64,000 nt of DNA from Enoplosus armatus (lineage: Eukaryota; Chordata; Actinopteri; Centrarchiformes; Enoplosidae), in assembly GCF_043641665.1 (NCBI RefSeq), contig NC_092180.1, positions 5,233,391 to 5,297,390 of the forward strand, in the 5' to 3' direction. Under the pieces are notes generated by a model. It was not told where the DNA came from. It was given only the letters and a program-made list of their open reading frames with translations, and ran no database searches. Position numbers and translations under genes: made by a program. This document shows, piece after piece, positions 1 to 10,500 of the stretch; the stretch's first letter is position 1, and every line of letters begins with the position of its first letter.

Positions 1-73
1 AATACTGGTGTTAAGTCTTTTGAATTGGATTCAAAAATCAGTTAAACATAACGTCTCTTTGGTTATGCTGCAG

Positions 74-738
74 GTTTTCACTGCTCAGTCTGGAATCTGA
101 CCATAACTGTCGTTATGACTATGTGGAGGTGCGTGATGGCAACGATCTGACCGCCTCTGTAATTGGCCGCTTTTGTGGGGATCAGCTACCTCCTCCAGTA
201 AAGAGCTCTGGGAACCTCTTGCACATCCTGTTCACCTCAGATGGCTACAACAACTTTGATGGCTTTGTTCTTACTTTTCAGGAGAGTTCAGGCAGGTACA
301 ATCATTGTTAGTATTGTGAATGCTACTAACACAATACAAAATATAGACAAAATAGGTAGACAAAACAATAGAAACAATCGACAGTATAATGCAATCTAAC
401 ACAATTGCCTCAAAATAAAAGCAAAAGATGTGTTCTTGCTGTGCCAGTGTCCAGAGCAATATTGTTGGACGATGTTGCATTATAATGTATGGTGTTCCTC
501 TTATTTTGTCCACATGCTCAGCTGGTGCATTATATGGTGGTTTCCTCTATGGGATCCACATAAAAAGATTAGGATTGTATCATTCTGATATATTCTTATT
601 CATGATATACTTTACGTATTTACTTCATGTACCGTCAACTTGAATACACTACACAGATGACACTTGGCTGTCCTTCCATGCATGCAGCACCTCTCTTGGT
701 TTGCATGCACCATATTTGCTCCTGGACCTTTTTTTTCA

Positions 739-795
<57 letters not shown>

Positions 796-3700
796 GCCTC
801 CTACAGAGGGCAGCGATGTGAGACGGACAGTCAGCAGCACAGATTTATCATACTCATCCCTCTCCATTTGCCCTCTTTGAAGCAAATCAAGCATCTGACT
901 TGCATCCCATTTATCCAGTCTTTTCCCTCCTGGACATTAACTCTTGCTAGCTAACCTGAACATATAATAGAAAATAGAAAATAAGGTTTGTGTTAAAAAC
1001 CTCTACAAGATAATATAAAAACAGGCCAAACTTGAAGGTAGTAGTTATACTTAAAGGGGTTCAGTTTCTTCCTCCTTCAGTTCCAATTCCAAGATGTTCA
1101 TGTTTGCAACTTGTGAGATCCCCCAGGGCAGTGTCCTGGGGCCATTATTATTTTTACTATGTACAGTAATGATTTAAAAGCAGCCTGCTCATGTGATCTC
1201 TTTCTTTATGCAGACTATATTGCAGTACTAGTATCATCTGATAGATAAAATAAAATATGTTAACCCTTGAGATCCAAAGTATAGAGAAAATGAAGACCAT
1301 CCTTTGTTGGAGCTCAAGTAAGATAATCTTCAGGATGTTTTCTTAGTTAGGTTGGACCGTAATCTCAGCAAAAACTACTGTTTATCATTGTGAAAGAGTT
1401 TTAAATAATTTGCTTTCATGGGAGGCTAAGATACATGAAATGCTAAGTTAAATGTGTCAATTGTCAACTAAATTCTTGGGCAGGAAAGCAGCCCCACTAG
1501 ATAGAGTAACAACAAAAACTCAGAGTCTGGGCTTCAGTGCGTGTTTGACAATGTTGCCACCTTCTGGTACAGCAGTTCCCCACAATCTAGGTCTCACTAA
1601 GAAAACTGTAAATAATGCACTATCCCATAACTGTTTCAGTTTCAACAAGGATTGCCATAATTATGCAGCATGAGGTAACTCAGCTAATGTTCCTTCTAAG
1701 ACAACAATACATTTTTAAATACCACAGTCACGCTTTTGAACAGCAACAAAATATCTCAACAACTGCAGCATGAGAGGACTCTAACTCGATCTATCATCAG
1801 TTTTGCACCATTTATGTGAATTCAATGAACTGCAAACTTTCAACACTTGTCTGTCTTTATTCAGTTTTGCATTAGCTATTGATTCAGTGGAGGTTTGCCT
1901 TTCATTTACTGTATCTCCAGACAATTTCTCCACAGCTGAAGCCATCAAGAATCCAGTGTGTGCACTCCCAGAGAAACTGGTGAATGGATATTTGCTGCCT
2001 TTATATGGCCCAAAGGACCAGATTATATCTGTAAACTACCGGTGCCATCCACCTTTCAAGCTGACTGGCGCCCAGCAGAGGATCTGTCTGCCTAATGGCA
2101 CGTGGAGTGGCACAGTTCCTACATGTGTCAAAGGTACCTTTTCACCAGTTGGCTTCCTTGTTGGTGTGTGTACGGTATAAAAGCCACATAATGCATTTAT
2201 TGGGGGAGTTCCTTCCTTTTCTCTCTCAAACACATAATCATACAGGCCAAACAAGCAGAGTCCGGTGTTCCCCTCCACCAAAATTGCTCAATGGCTACCA
2301 CAAACCTGCTCCTGACACAACTGGAGGTGCAGAGACCATTGAGTTTTTCTGTAAAAACTCCTACATTCTGAGTGGAAACCACCAGAGTACCTGCCTCTCT
2401 GATGGATCCTGGAGTAGCGGGACGCCCAAGTGTGTCAGAGGTAGCTGTTTTCAAAATAACATGCGGGTTGGGAACACACAAAGTAGCCTATTTTTCCACT
2501 GCATTACTATGTGAGGATTTGTTTATCTGAAACCCCAATGTACCCAGAAATGTGAAAAAAGTAACAATTTAGCAATTGGAGCAATATGGTGTGTAGTAAA
2601 CAGGACCATTTGTTTATAAAGATGAATCAGTAATGGTTTAGAATTTGCCTTTGTAATGAATATGTTTGTCCCTTATATTTTACACATATAATTGTTCCTA
2701 TTTACTCTGAATAATTTACCCTTCTGCTCACAATTGTTCATGTGACTGAAATGTAACTGTTCCTGCAGTGTGGGCTCAGAAAGTGAACAGTCATCTGCTT
2801 GATTTGCCCCTACAGCATGTCGAGAGCCCAAAGTGTCTGAACTTGTGCAACAAAGTGTTGTGAAGCCACATCTGATATCAAGGTAACCACTATGACACTG
2901 TGCTGTGTGTATTTACATGATTTAGTCAACTTAAAGCCACTATGTGTAGAATATTTCACCCACCACTTTGGTCCTGACTGAATTATCTCAACAACTATTG
3001 GATGGATTGCCATGAAAACTAATGACTAATGTCAGCCTCAGCTAGTCTTGGTGTTATGTTCAGACAAACTGTTTTTCTTTCCCTCAGAGAGAATCCAGAC
3101 CAAAGACTCCACCTCTCTTCCAGGTACAACATGCACGATTTGTTGTCAGCTGGCTTTATTCCACTTACAATGGATAAACAGTCAAGAGAAGACAACACGG
3201 CCTTCGTGGAGCTTCCTCGTGGCTTTCACCCAGTCTACACAAGCATTGAGTATAGGTGTGCCTCCCTGCTCTACCGCCACACAGGAAGTTCCCGACGCAC
3301 CTGTCTGAAGACTGGCAGGTGGAGTGGGCGCCATGTTTCCTGCTCACCAGGTGACAGCAGCAGCAGTATAGACCCAGTTTGAGGAGTTTAAATACTCTTG
3401 AGTGTGAAAGTTCTTTCTTGACCTTGGAATTGGTAGTTTGACCAAAATATCTTACTTCAGTTGAGGTTAAAGCTCAGGAGAAACCCATAAGAAAGCATTG
3501 AATTAAGATTAAGACTCTTCTCTGCTTGTGCCACCTTTACACTACGTTTTAAAATTAACCAGCATCCCATAATTCCCGCATTGGCTGCTGTTCAGCAAAA
3601 GTTACATAAGCTCACTTTAAAGTCATGGACATTTTGGTAAATACAATTATTATTATTCTTGCAGAGAATTAGATGAAAAGACCGATACCGCTGCCATGTC

Positions 3701-5652
3701 TGCATGGTAAATATGAAGCTAGAGCCAGCAGACAGCTAGCTTAGCTTAACATAAAGACAAGAAAGAAAACTAATGAGCGCATTTTACAAAAGATCAAAGT
3801 AATCCTTTAAATGCCCTGAATTTATTTGTTTTTAACCTATATTGTGCAAACCTTTTTACTGCCAGTTTGTTTTGAAATATATGAATAATATATATTTTAT
3901 ATATATTTTTGACGCACTCTTTCTCATCTGACTTTTACCTTCCCACAGTTTGTGGCAAATTCGACACTTTCAATCCACGCAACCTCACAGACACTCAGTG
4001 GCCGTGGCATGCAGCCATCTACATCCGCTCACCTCCTAATCACACTGCCAGCACCCACAAGCCCCGTGGAATAACCCCATCTATCCAACAGGGGGCGTCA
4101 GAGGAATCCACATTCTGGTACCTGGCCTGCAGCGGGGCTCTGCTCACCCAGCGTAGCATCCTGGTGGCAGCTCAGTGTGTGGTAGACAAGGACAAGCAGC
4201 AGACCCTTCACCCAGCACATGTGAAGGTTATCATAGGCATGCAATACCAGACATCCAAGGATCAGCTGAAAAGCCTGCACCACCTCAGGGTACAATACAG
4301 TCTACTAGTCAGAAAAAAACATCAGATGTTATATATTTTTGCTTTTATTAGACGACTTTGCAGAGAACATCCATGGTTAAGTTTTGAGAGTCACATAATT
4401 TCCAAGCAAGAATGGACCTCCAGACATCTTTTGAATATCCAAAGACATTTAGATGCAAAGGTTAAAACTGGACTGAACTAGTTTAAAGGCAAAAAGTAAT
4501 CTTAGATTTTTAGGTTTCATGAAGGTTGTTGGATAATTGTTGTTGGACTATATTTCAACATGTAAGGTCCTAACTCATTTAAATGGTGGTAAAACATTGA
4601 TTGTATATCAAAAGAAATTATCAATCACATGTATCCCATGTTTAACCTAGGAGCCTAAACATCTTTTGACCTGTAAATGACCAAAACCATGCTTATTATG
4701 GTCTTAAAATGGTCTTTTTATTTTCAGGCCATGCAGCACGCAAAAGTTTCCCATGAATGCAAAATCTACTAAACAGCAGATGCAGTGATAAAGTATTAAG
4801 CAAGGAATCTTCATTAAATAGATATAATCTTCTGGATGGGTTTTTGTTTGTAAACGGTACAGGAAGAAATCCTTTGGCAGTTAGATGTGCACTTAAAGCT
4901 TTACTGGGATACAACTATATTTGATTTGGATTTTAAATATATGCGCATCTTGACGCATATTATCAGATCTTGACAGATATTCCAAAAACAACCAACATTG
5001 GCACCTTCTTAGTGTAATCAGGCTTTCTCAGGTATTTAAACTTCCAGTTTTCATTCTTTCTCTCTTTCTGCTCCAACAGGTTTCAGACATTGTAGTCCAT
5101 CCAAATTTTTACTCTGCGCCGGACTCCGATTTGGCTGTGCTCAAGCTAAAAGACAAGGCCAAGATCAGTGAGCGTGTGTTGCCAGTGTGTCTACCCAGAC
5201 TGCGAGGAGGGGAAGTGACAGCGCAGGAGGCTTACACCGCGAGGTGGATTTTACCAAACGATCACAGGCACCTGAGCCGCTACACTCCCTTGAGCCAGAC
5301 GAACCTTGTTGAGTTGGGTGATGTTGCTCACTGCGAAAGAGAATTTGCTCAAGGAGGAGCACATTCCACAGTGATCAGTGACAATACACTGTGTGTCATT
5401 TGGAAACCGTCCAGTTCTCAAAGCCCTTGTCCCAGTGTTGTTCCAGGCATCACTATTGTGCCAGCTGTGTTTCCATTCGCAAGTGGTGTCTTGTCGGGTC
5501 ACGAGGAGACTCAGGGAACCTCCAGCACAGACTGGCAGCTTCTTGGTTTAGAGAGTTTCAGTAATAAGGAAAAGCACTGCCACCATGAGACTTACACAGT
5601 TCAGACACGAATAGCCAACTTTCGAGACTGGATAGAGAAAAACATGAAGTAG
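74..5652 (+). CDS. pamr1: PAMR1, 3' part: CUB, three sushi domains and a trypsin-like pseudoprotease domain
   Basis: Secreted multidomain protein of the 'peptidase domain containing associated with muscle regeneration' family; the 5' end lies outside the window. Exons read: 74-295 (CUB, with the cores RYDYVEVRDG and SDGYNNFDGF), 1865-2133 (sushi A), 2246-2440 (sushi B), 2816-2882 (linker, CREPKVSELV), 3088-3350 (sushi C, GSSRRTCLKTGRWSG), 3949-4289 and 5080-5652 (S1 protease-like domain, ending DWIEKNMK then TAG). All junctions are GT-AG and the phases agree. The start of sushi A at 1865 fits the phase of the CUB exon; 1888 is an alternative acceptor. The linker, sushi C and final DWIE(K/R)NMK match what I recall of human PAMR1. 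Oddities: the catalytic His is Gln (VAAQC, codon 4173-4175), the Asp is kept (DSDLAVLKL), and no GDSGG motif exists, so the domain should be inactive. Human PAMR1 has two sushi domains and an EGF domain; here three sushi domains are seen and EGF is at best a remnant. Confidence 0.93.
742..828 (+). other. (TG)n tract running into a possible EGF-domain remnant of pamr1
   Basis: A TG microsatellite (742-794) is followed by TTGCCTCCTACAG and then by codons for YRGQRCETD (802-828). In PAMR1 the EGF domain lies between CUB and the first sushi and ends in GYTGQRCEN, so this is exactly the expected place and ending. Splicing the CUB exon (ending ...GGC AG at 295) to 807 would keep frame and give GRGQRCE. 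The tract itself reads CVCV in that frame. No clear GT donor follows (only GTCAGC at 829), so whether it is still spliced in is uncertain; decay by repeat expansion is an equally good explanation. Confidence 0.4.
1100..1675 (+). mobile_element. Degenerate non-LTR retrotransposon reverse transcriptase fragment
   Basis: Inside the pamr1 intron between the CUB and sushi A exons. Reading with frameshifts gives IPQGSVLGPLLFLL (1113-1155), then NDLKAACSCDLFLYADY and further residues (1167-1240). These are reverse transcriptase motifs; the catalytic YADD is mutated to YADY. About 200 bases on, KFLGRKAAPLDRVTTKT (1471-1520) resembles the later 'KLKFLYRKxxFL' segment of teleost LINE polymerases. It has several stops and frameshifts and no intact open frame, so it is an old dead copy. 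Confidence 0.7.
2925..3030 (+). repeat. Dispersed teleost repeat fragment in a pamr1 intron
   Basis: The stretch containing TCAACAACTATTGGATGGAT and TGCCATGAAA is a widely repeated percomorph noncoding sequence (from memory). Related wording occurs at 53930-54080 and 54640-54880 in this window. It lies between the linker exon and the sushi C exon and carries no coding signal. Confidence 0.5.
3655..3780 (+). repeat. Dispersed teleost repeat fragment in a pamr1 intron
   Basis: Contains AGAGAATTAGATGAAAAGA, TAAATATGAAGCTAGAGCCA and TTAGCTTAACATAAAGAC, which I recall as part of an abundant percomorph interspersed repeat (the 'TTAGCTTAGCATAAAGAC' type). It lies between sushi C and the first protease exon. 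Nothing else is seen in 3351-3948 beyond AT-rich sequence. Confidence 0.5.
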
Positions 5653-6310
5653 ATTATTCGCTTAAATGGTCATTTATTTCCAGTTTTGTAAATCTCACAT
5701 TTGGTGGAAATGGTGGAGACGGAGCGGACAGCGAGAACACAACATTTGCTGTGATAATATTGTACCTGCTCTTTGTGTCAATATCATGTAAGGTGTGAAC
5801 AGTTTTTCTGGCACTCTACTATCTCTTATGTGTGCATGTTATTGTTCTGTATTTGGGCCACGTCCACTTCAAACAACTCAATGTGAGCTTTTAACCCTAA
5901 CCCTAGCTTAAGATACACACTCATGATCTTTCAATGCTACCATATGTTTGTACGGTGAAGATAAAGATTGCTCTTTAAAAAATAAAGAAATCCTCGAGCT
6001 GCCATTTTGAGTCTTTGATGCTCAGCATTATAGGATTAAGTTGATGACATTACCTCAGGCAAGACAGAAATCTATACGTTTTCTTAAATGCACTTTATTT
6101 TTAGGCACTTTGTGCTTCTATCTGTCTCTAGACCCTGGCTTAAAACTTAAAATTAGCTGACCATCAGTCATCAGTGTTTTTAATTTGTCATTCATTTTCT
6201 GCTGTATTACCTGTGCTTTATTCTTTATGCTTTATTCTGAGTTTATGTCCTAATTTTGCTGAGTTTCACTTCATGTTTCGGAACATTGTAACTTAGATTT
6301 GAAAATAAAG
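5653..6310 (+). other. pamr1 3' UTR with two poly(A) signals
   Basis: After the TAG at 5650-5652 there is no coding signal. AATAAA hexamers on the plus strand occur at 5981-5986 and 6304-6309, both plausible 3' ends. The 6310-7300 stretch that follows is AT-rich intergenic DNA; I see no gene in it. Confidence 0.55.
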
Positions 6311-7520
6311 TTCCTACTGCTATAATATAATACCATATAATATAATATGATATAATAAAACTTAAAATACAGTCAAAAGCCAGTTTCCATGCCTCTGACT
6401 ATCCTGGAGATAAATATTTTCCAAGAAGGATAAGTCTTTATCTGCAAAGTAAGGCGCATATGTGTTTATTTTATGCTATGTTGATATGAGGACAATTATT
6501 ATTCAGTTTGCATCCATGGTTTTGGATTCCAAATTAAACATTTGCATAGTTTATTTGTTTGATGAAAAGCACCACACATTCAAACAGCCTATCATTTAAA
6601 AAGCAATGAGAGATAATTTCCCTTATTTGCATGCATTTCCAAGCTATGCATGTGTGCACGTGCATGACAGCACACCACGTACGGACTGCATGTTCATCTG
6701 TCACAGTAAACCTATGCACGGTACCTGTGTGTCTGTGACGTGTTTGCATGTGAGGTTATGCGTTCGTGAGTTTCTCTGCAGACTGTCCAACATGTGCTGT
6801 CATTGAGAAACACACTGAGAGGATTTGCTAAACTTAGCTCTTACTCCTGAGACGCAGACAACCACTGTGCTCTCCGCGGCTTTGTGCAGGACACCTTTTA
6901 AGCCCCGCCAATTAAACAATGAGGAGCTCAGTACTCTGTGCAACATGCAAACTGAATTGCCAGAAAGAAGCAACTGATGATTGTATTTCCACTATACAGA
7001 AGTCAACACTAGAAAATGCATTAGACTTCAACTGTAAACACTTTAGTGACTCTACTGCATATCCAAAAAGCATACAAAGAACAACATATGTAAACACATG
7101 CAAATGTTAGTAATGCATTGTTAATGCAAATGTATTCACAACCTTTGATCATTTTTCCATTTGAGTTGACATTGTGGGCCTTAATTGCACTAGCAGAGGT
7201 CTCCATCTTACCGTCTGATGTCATGATGCTAAAAATGGGGTGAAAGTCTACTAATCTATTACTCTTTACCTGGAGGCACCCCACCCACACCTGAGAGGAG
7301 GTACTGACCTCTCATCTCAAATCCCCACCCCTCTGTCTGTGCATCATTGTGCACACTGTGCATGTGCAGGGTGTTTGTTTAGGTAGCAAGGGGGAGGTGC
7401 AAGGATTTCTATAGCTTAGAGTAGGAGAGGAGGAGGAACCTGCCACAACACCTGTATGATTTCTCTCCAAAAACTCTGCAAATCTTAATTCTGCTTTAAG
7501 TCTACGCACACTTGAAGGAA

Positions 7521-7579
7521 ATGAACATTTACTCCAATCAGGAAATCCCACAAATTCAAAGAAGACAAGACTTCCACAG
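7521..7579 (+). CDS. Candidate first coding exon of slc1a2 (alternative N-terminus)
   Basis: An ATG at 7521 opens 19 codons (MNIYSNQEIPQIQRRQDFH) plus AG and runs into a strong donor, CAG|GTGAGC, at 7579/7580. It ends in phase 2, exactly the phase required by the slc1a2 exon at 17922 (T GCC AAC AAA ATG). The mammalian gene has the same exon-2 start (ANNM), joined to short alternative first exons. The upstream 7300-7500 stretch is GC-richer than its surroundings and could be a promoter. The peptide resembles neither mammalian N-terminus (MASTEG or MVS), and the phase match alone has a one-in-three chance. It may instead be noncoding or not an exon, with translation starting at 17932. Confidence 0.35.
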
Positions 7580-7589
7580 GTGAGCACTT

Positions 7590-10500
7590 TTTATTTAAAG
7601 ATGCCAGAGGTGGATAATAACACATCATGAAATAATTTCCTTTTGTGAACATTAGAGCATTCATGTAACTGGCAAACATGTAATTACAAGTAATTTAAAA
7701 TGTAAAGGAGAACAGTTGTGCCTGCGACACAAATTAGTTCCCTCAAGGTGACCAAAGCTTCATCCTCTCAAGTGTCATTCAGCAGGTTGATGCTGAGCGA
7801 CACTCCATGTACTGAAGACGGTTGCTAGGTTAGACATACTGTATAATATGAAGCTATTGGGGAGGAATTGTTATAGTGAGCTGTGACCCAATTCTAAGCA
7901 TGACTGTAATGGTTGGTGCTGCGCTTGGTTATATTCCTACTCCTACTCCTGAGGCTCATTGTAGGTTGACTCAGTATACCTGCAAAATGCCTACCAGTGA
8001 AAACCATCAGTGTACAAAGTCTTGAAACAAGCTGGACTGGTCCTTATCCACCTAAAATGCTAGAAACACATGAACTGTTAGTGAATTAAAAGATTAAGGA
8101 CTTTACATCTCAGGACAAGAACAAGTCAACTCATGCATTTTATGAAAGTGACAGTTTCTTAAAGCAATGCAAAACTGCTGGCCTTGGGCCACATGTGCAT
8201 CATTAGAGATACGGCGTTCTGTGAGTTTCACTCCCACCACACTCCCCAACTCGAGACAAGGCGGCAAGAGGATGAAGTTCAAAAGAATAGCCCGAAGGGC
8301 TAAATCCTGAGTAAAATTAACTAGATGGGTTGCACATCAGACAGTCTCTTCTTTTTTATGTTTCTTGTTAGGTGACTACAGACATAAGCACATCTTCTTT
8401 CGACATAGTATAAATAAAACAATGCATGTTTCACATTTCAGTTTGTGGCATGGTATACAGCGCACTCTTACAGAAGGATTAAATTGTACTTAGAGAGTCG
8501 GAGTCTCTAGAGAACATTGTGGACGTCTGTAGCATCAAAAATGTTTTTCCTGTCATCACTTTTTTGATTGTACTTTTCTTCGCTATTACACACTAACTTC
8601 TCAAATAACCAAGATTAAAAAAAACAAAACAGCTAGTGTACATCCACTAACAATAATATGCAACTTTCAAAATGTATATATATATATATTTTACATAGAG
8701 TACCTTCACAGTTGATTACCAAATTAAGTTAGATTTTATAGCAAGTAGAATTTGTACTATACTCACACAATATTTTGAAGGAAGAGAGGGGCCCTCTTAT
8801 TAGCTTGTGCATGAAAGACACTTTAAGGATCGCATCAGCGGAATAACTGGAGGCCCTGAGGAGAATATCCATGTTCCTTAATTAAAATGACATGTTGACC
8901 CCGTTAGGCATGATGTCCACACATAATCAAAAAAACATTTTAACCATTGAAAATACACGATACTTAATCATCATTATGTCCTATTGCCTTAGATCAAATC
9001 TATTAAAGCTTTCATTCCAAAACAGTTTTATGATTATTTTGATATAATTTTGTTTTCTGTTACTGAAAATAAGACTGTACACCGTTGAAGGATTCAAAAG
9101 TTGTATAACTAATTAACAATAAAATGCATGTTTTCATAAAAAATAATGATGAAATGTTTACTTGTATAATCTAATTAAACAGTGCACACTTAGAGTGTGC
9201 ATCTCAATGTGCAGCATCTCAGAGGCCCTGTCCTCATTGTGAAGCTGCCAGCTTTCCAAACTCTAAACAAAACCTAGGGTAAAACTTGGATGTATTGGTG
9301 GCTAGCATGCACAAGAGATTCAACTTCATAGTAGCTGTTGAAAGATGTATTTCTTAGGGCTGGTCCCCAATGCTTCCAGCTAAGCTAGGCTAAACACTTC
9401 CTGGAACAAGCTTTTAAATGCACAGGGATAGAAATTGATATCAATCCTCTCACCTAACCCCCAGTAAGACTGCAAAACAGCACATCATCCTCACTGCATA
9501 ATTAGCTTCAACTTGCCTTCCTCTGTGTAAGAAAGGACAAGGAGACTTGAATTGAGTCTGAGTAGAATCAGCATTTCCTTTTCAACTTCATTCTCAAGTG
9601 GAGGGCATGATGGCAGAGCAAGTCAAGAGGTGCTTACCAAACTGAGATGTTTTAATTGTACATCTCCTGCATAAGTAAGAGCAGTTAACTCTCATATTCA
9701 GGAGCTGGTGCTGAGCTCTGGCTCAGATCCAGCTGAAATCCTGCTCTTACAAGACAGATGTAATTAAAATCATCATTGAAACAGGATCATCAGCCGTGCA
9801 TCATGCTACTCTATCATACAAAACAGGGTTGCTATTAGCTAGTGACAACACTCACTGTATATTGCCAACCCCGATATGTGCATCCAGTGTTGCATTTTTG
9901 CATGTACATTTTATATCTTTGCTGAAAGACTGTATGACCTTATTGTTATTCATATTCTTATATAAAAGTCTGAGCTGACTACCAAAAACTGTTTTGATAT
10001 TTTTCCCAAAAGCTAATACACATTTCAAACAACATTGATTTCTCTAATAGCCAAACTGTTTGTTGATATTTAGTGGAAATTCTGTATTTAGTACAGTTGC
10101 TGTTTACCTTTATCCCTGACTTGCCCTTTCATTCATTCATTATTGGGGCATATTTTTCCCTTTTCCTTTTCAAAGATATTCAGTGATGTCTGGTGAGTGT
10201 AGAAGGAAGTTGTCCTGTTGGAAATCCTCATTCACACAAGTTTGAGCCTTTGGTGAAACTGTTGTTGATTCCAATTTGGCACCACATTGTTTTATGCACT
10301 GTTGCATAAGCTTCTGAAGCAGTTCCCTGCTCACATAAATTCTCTATAACGTTTGGTTGACATGTCTTCAGCACTTAAAGTGGTATTGTTGGTAAACTTG
10401 GTATTGTTTAGTCCATGCTAAATGTTTAGACTCCTGCTGTTGTTTGCCTGAGAATCATTTTATCAAATATTATGAAGATTATCATCTGTGATTTGTGACT

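Noticed and set aside
5890..5905. Telomere-like CCCTAACCCTA.
   Set aside because: Only two units in the 3' flank of pamr1; too short to mean anything.
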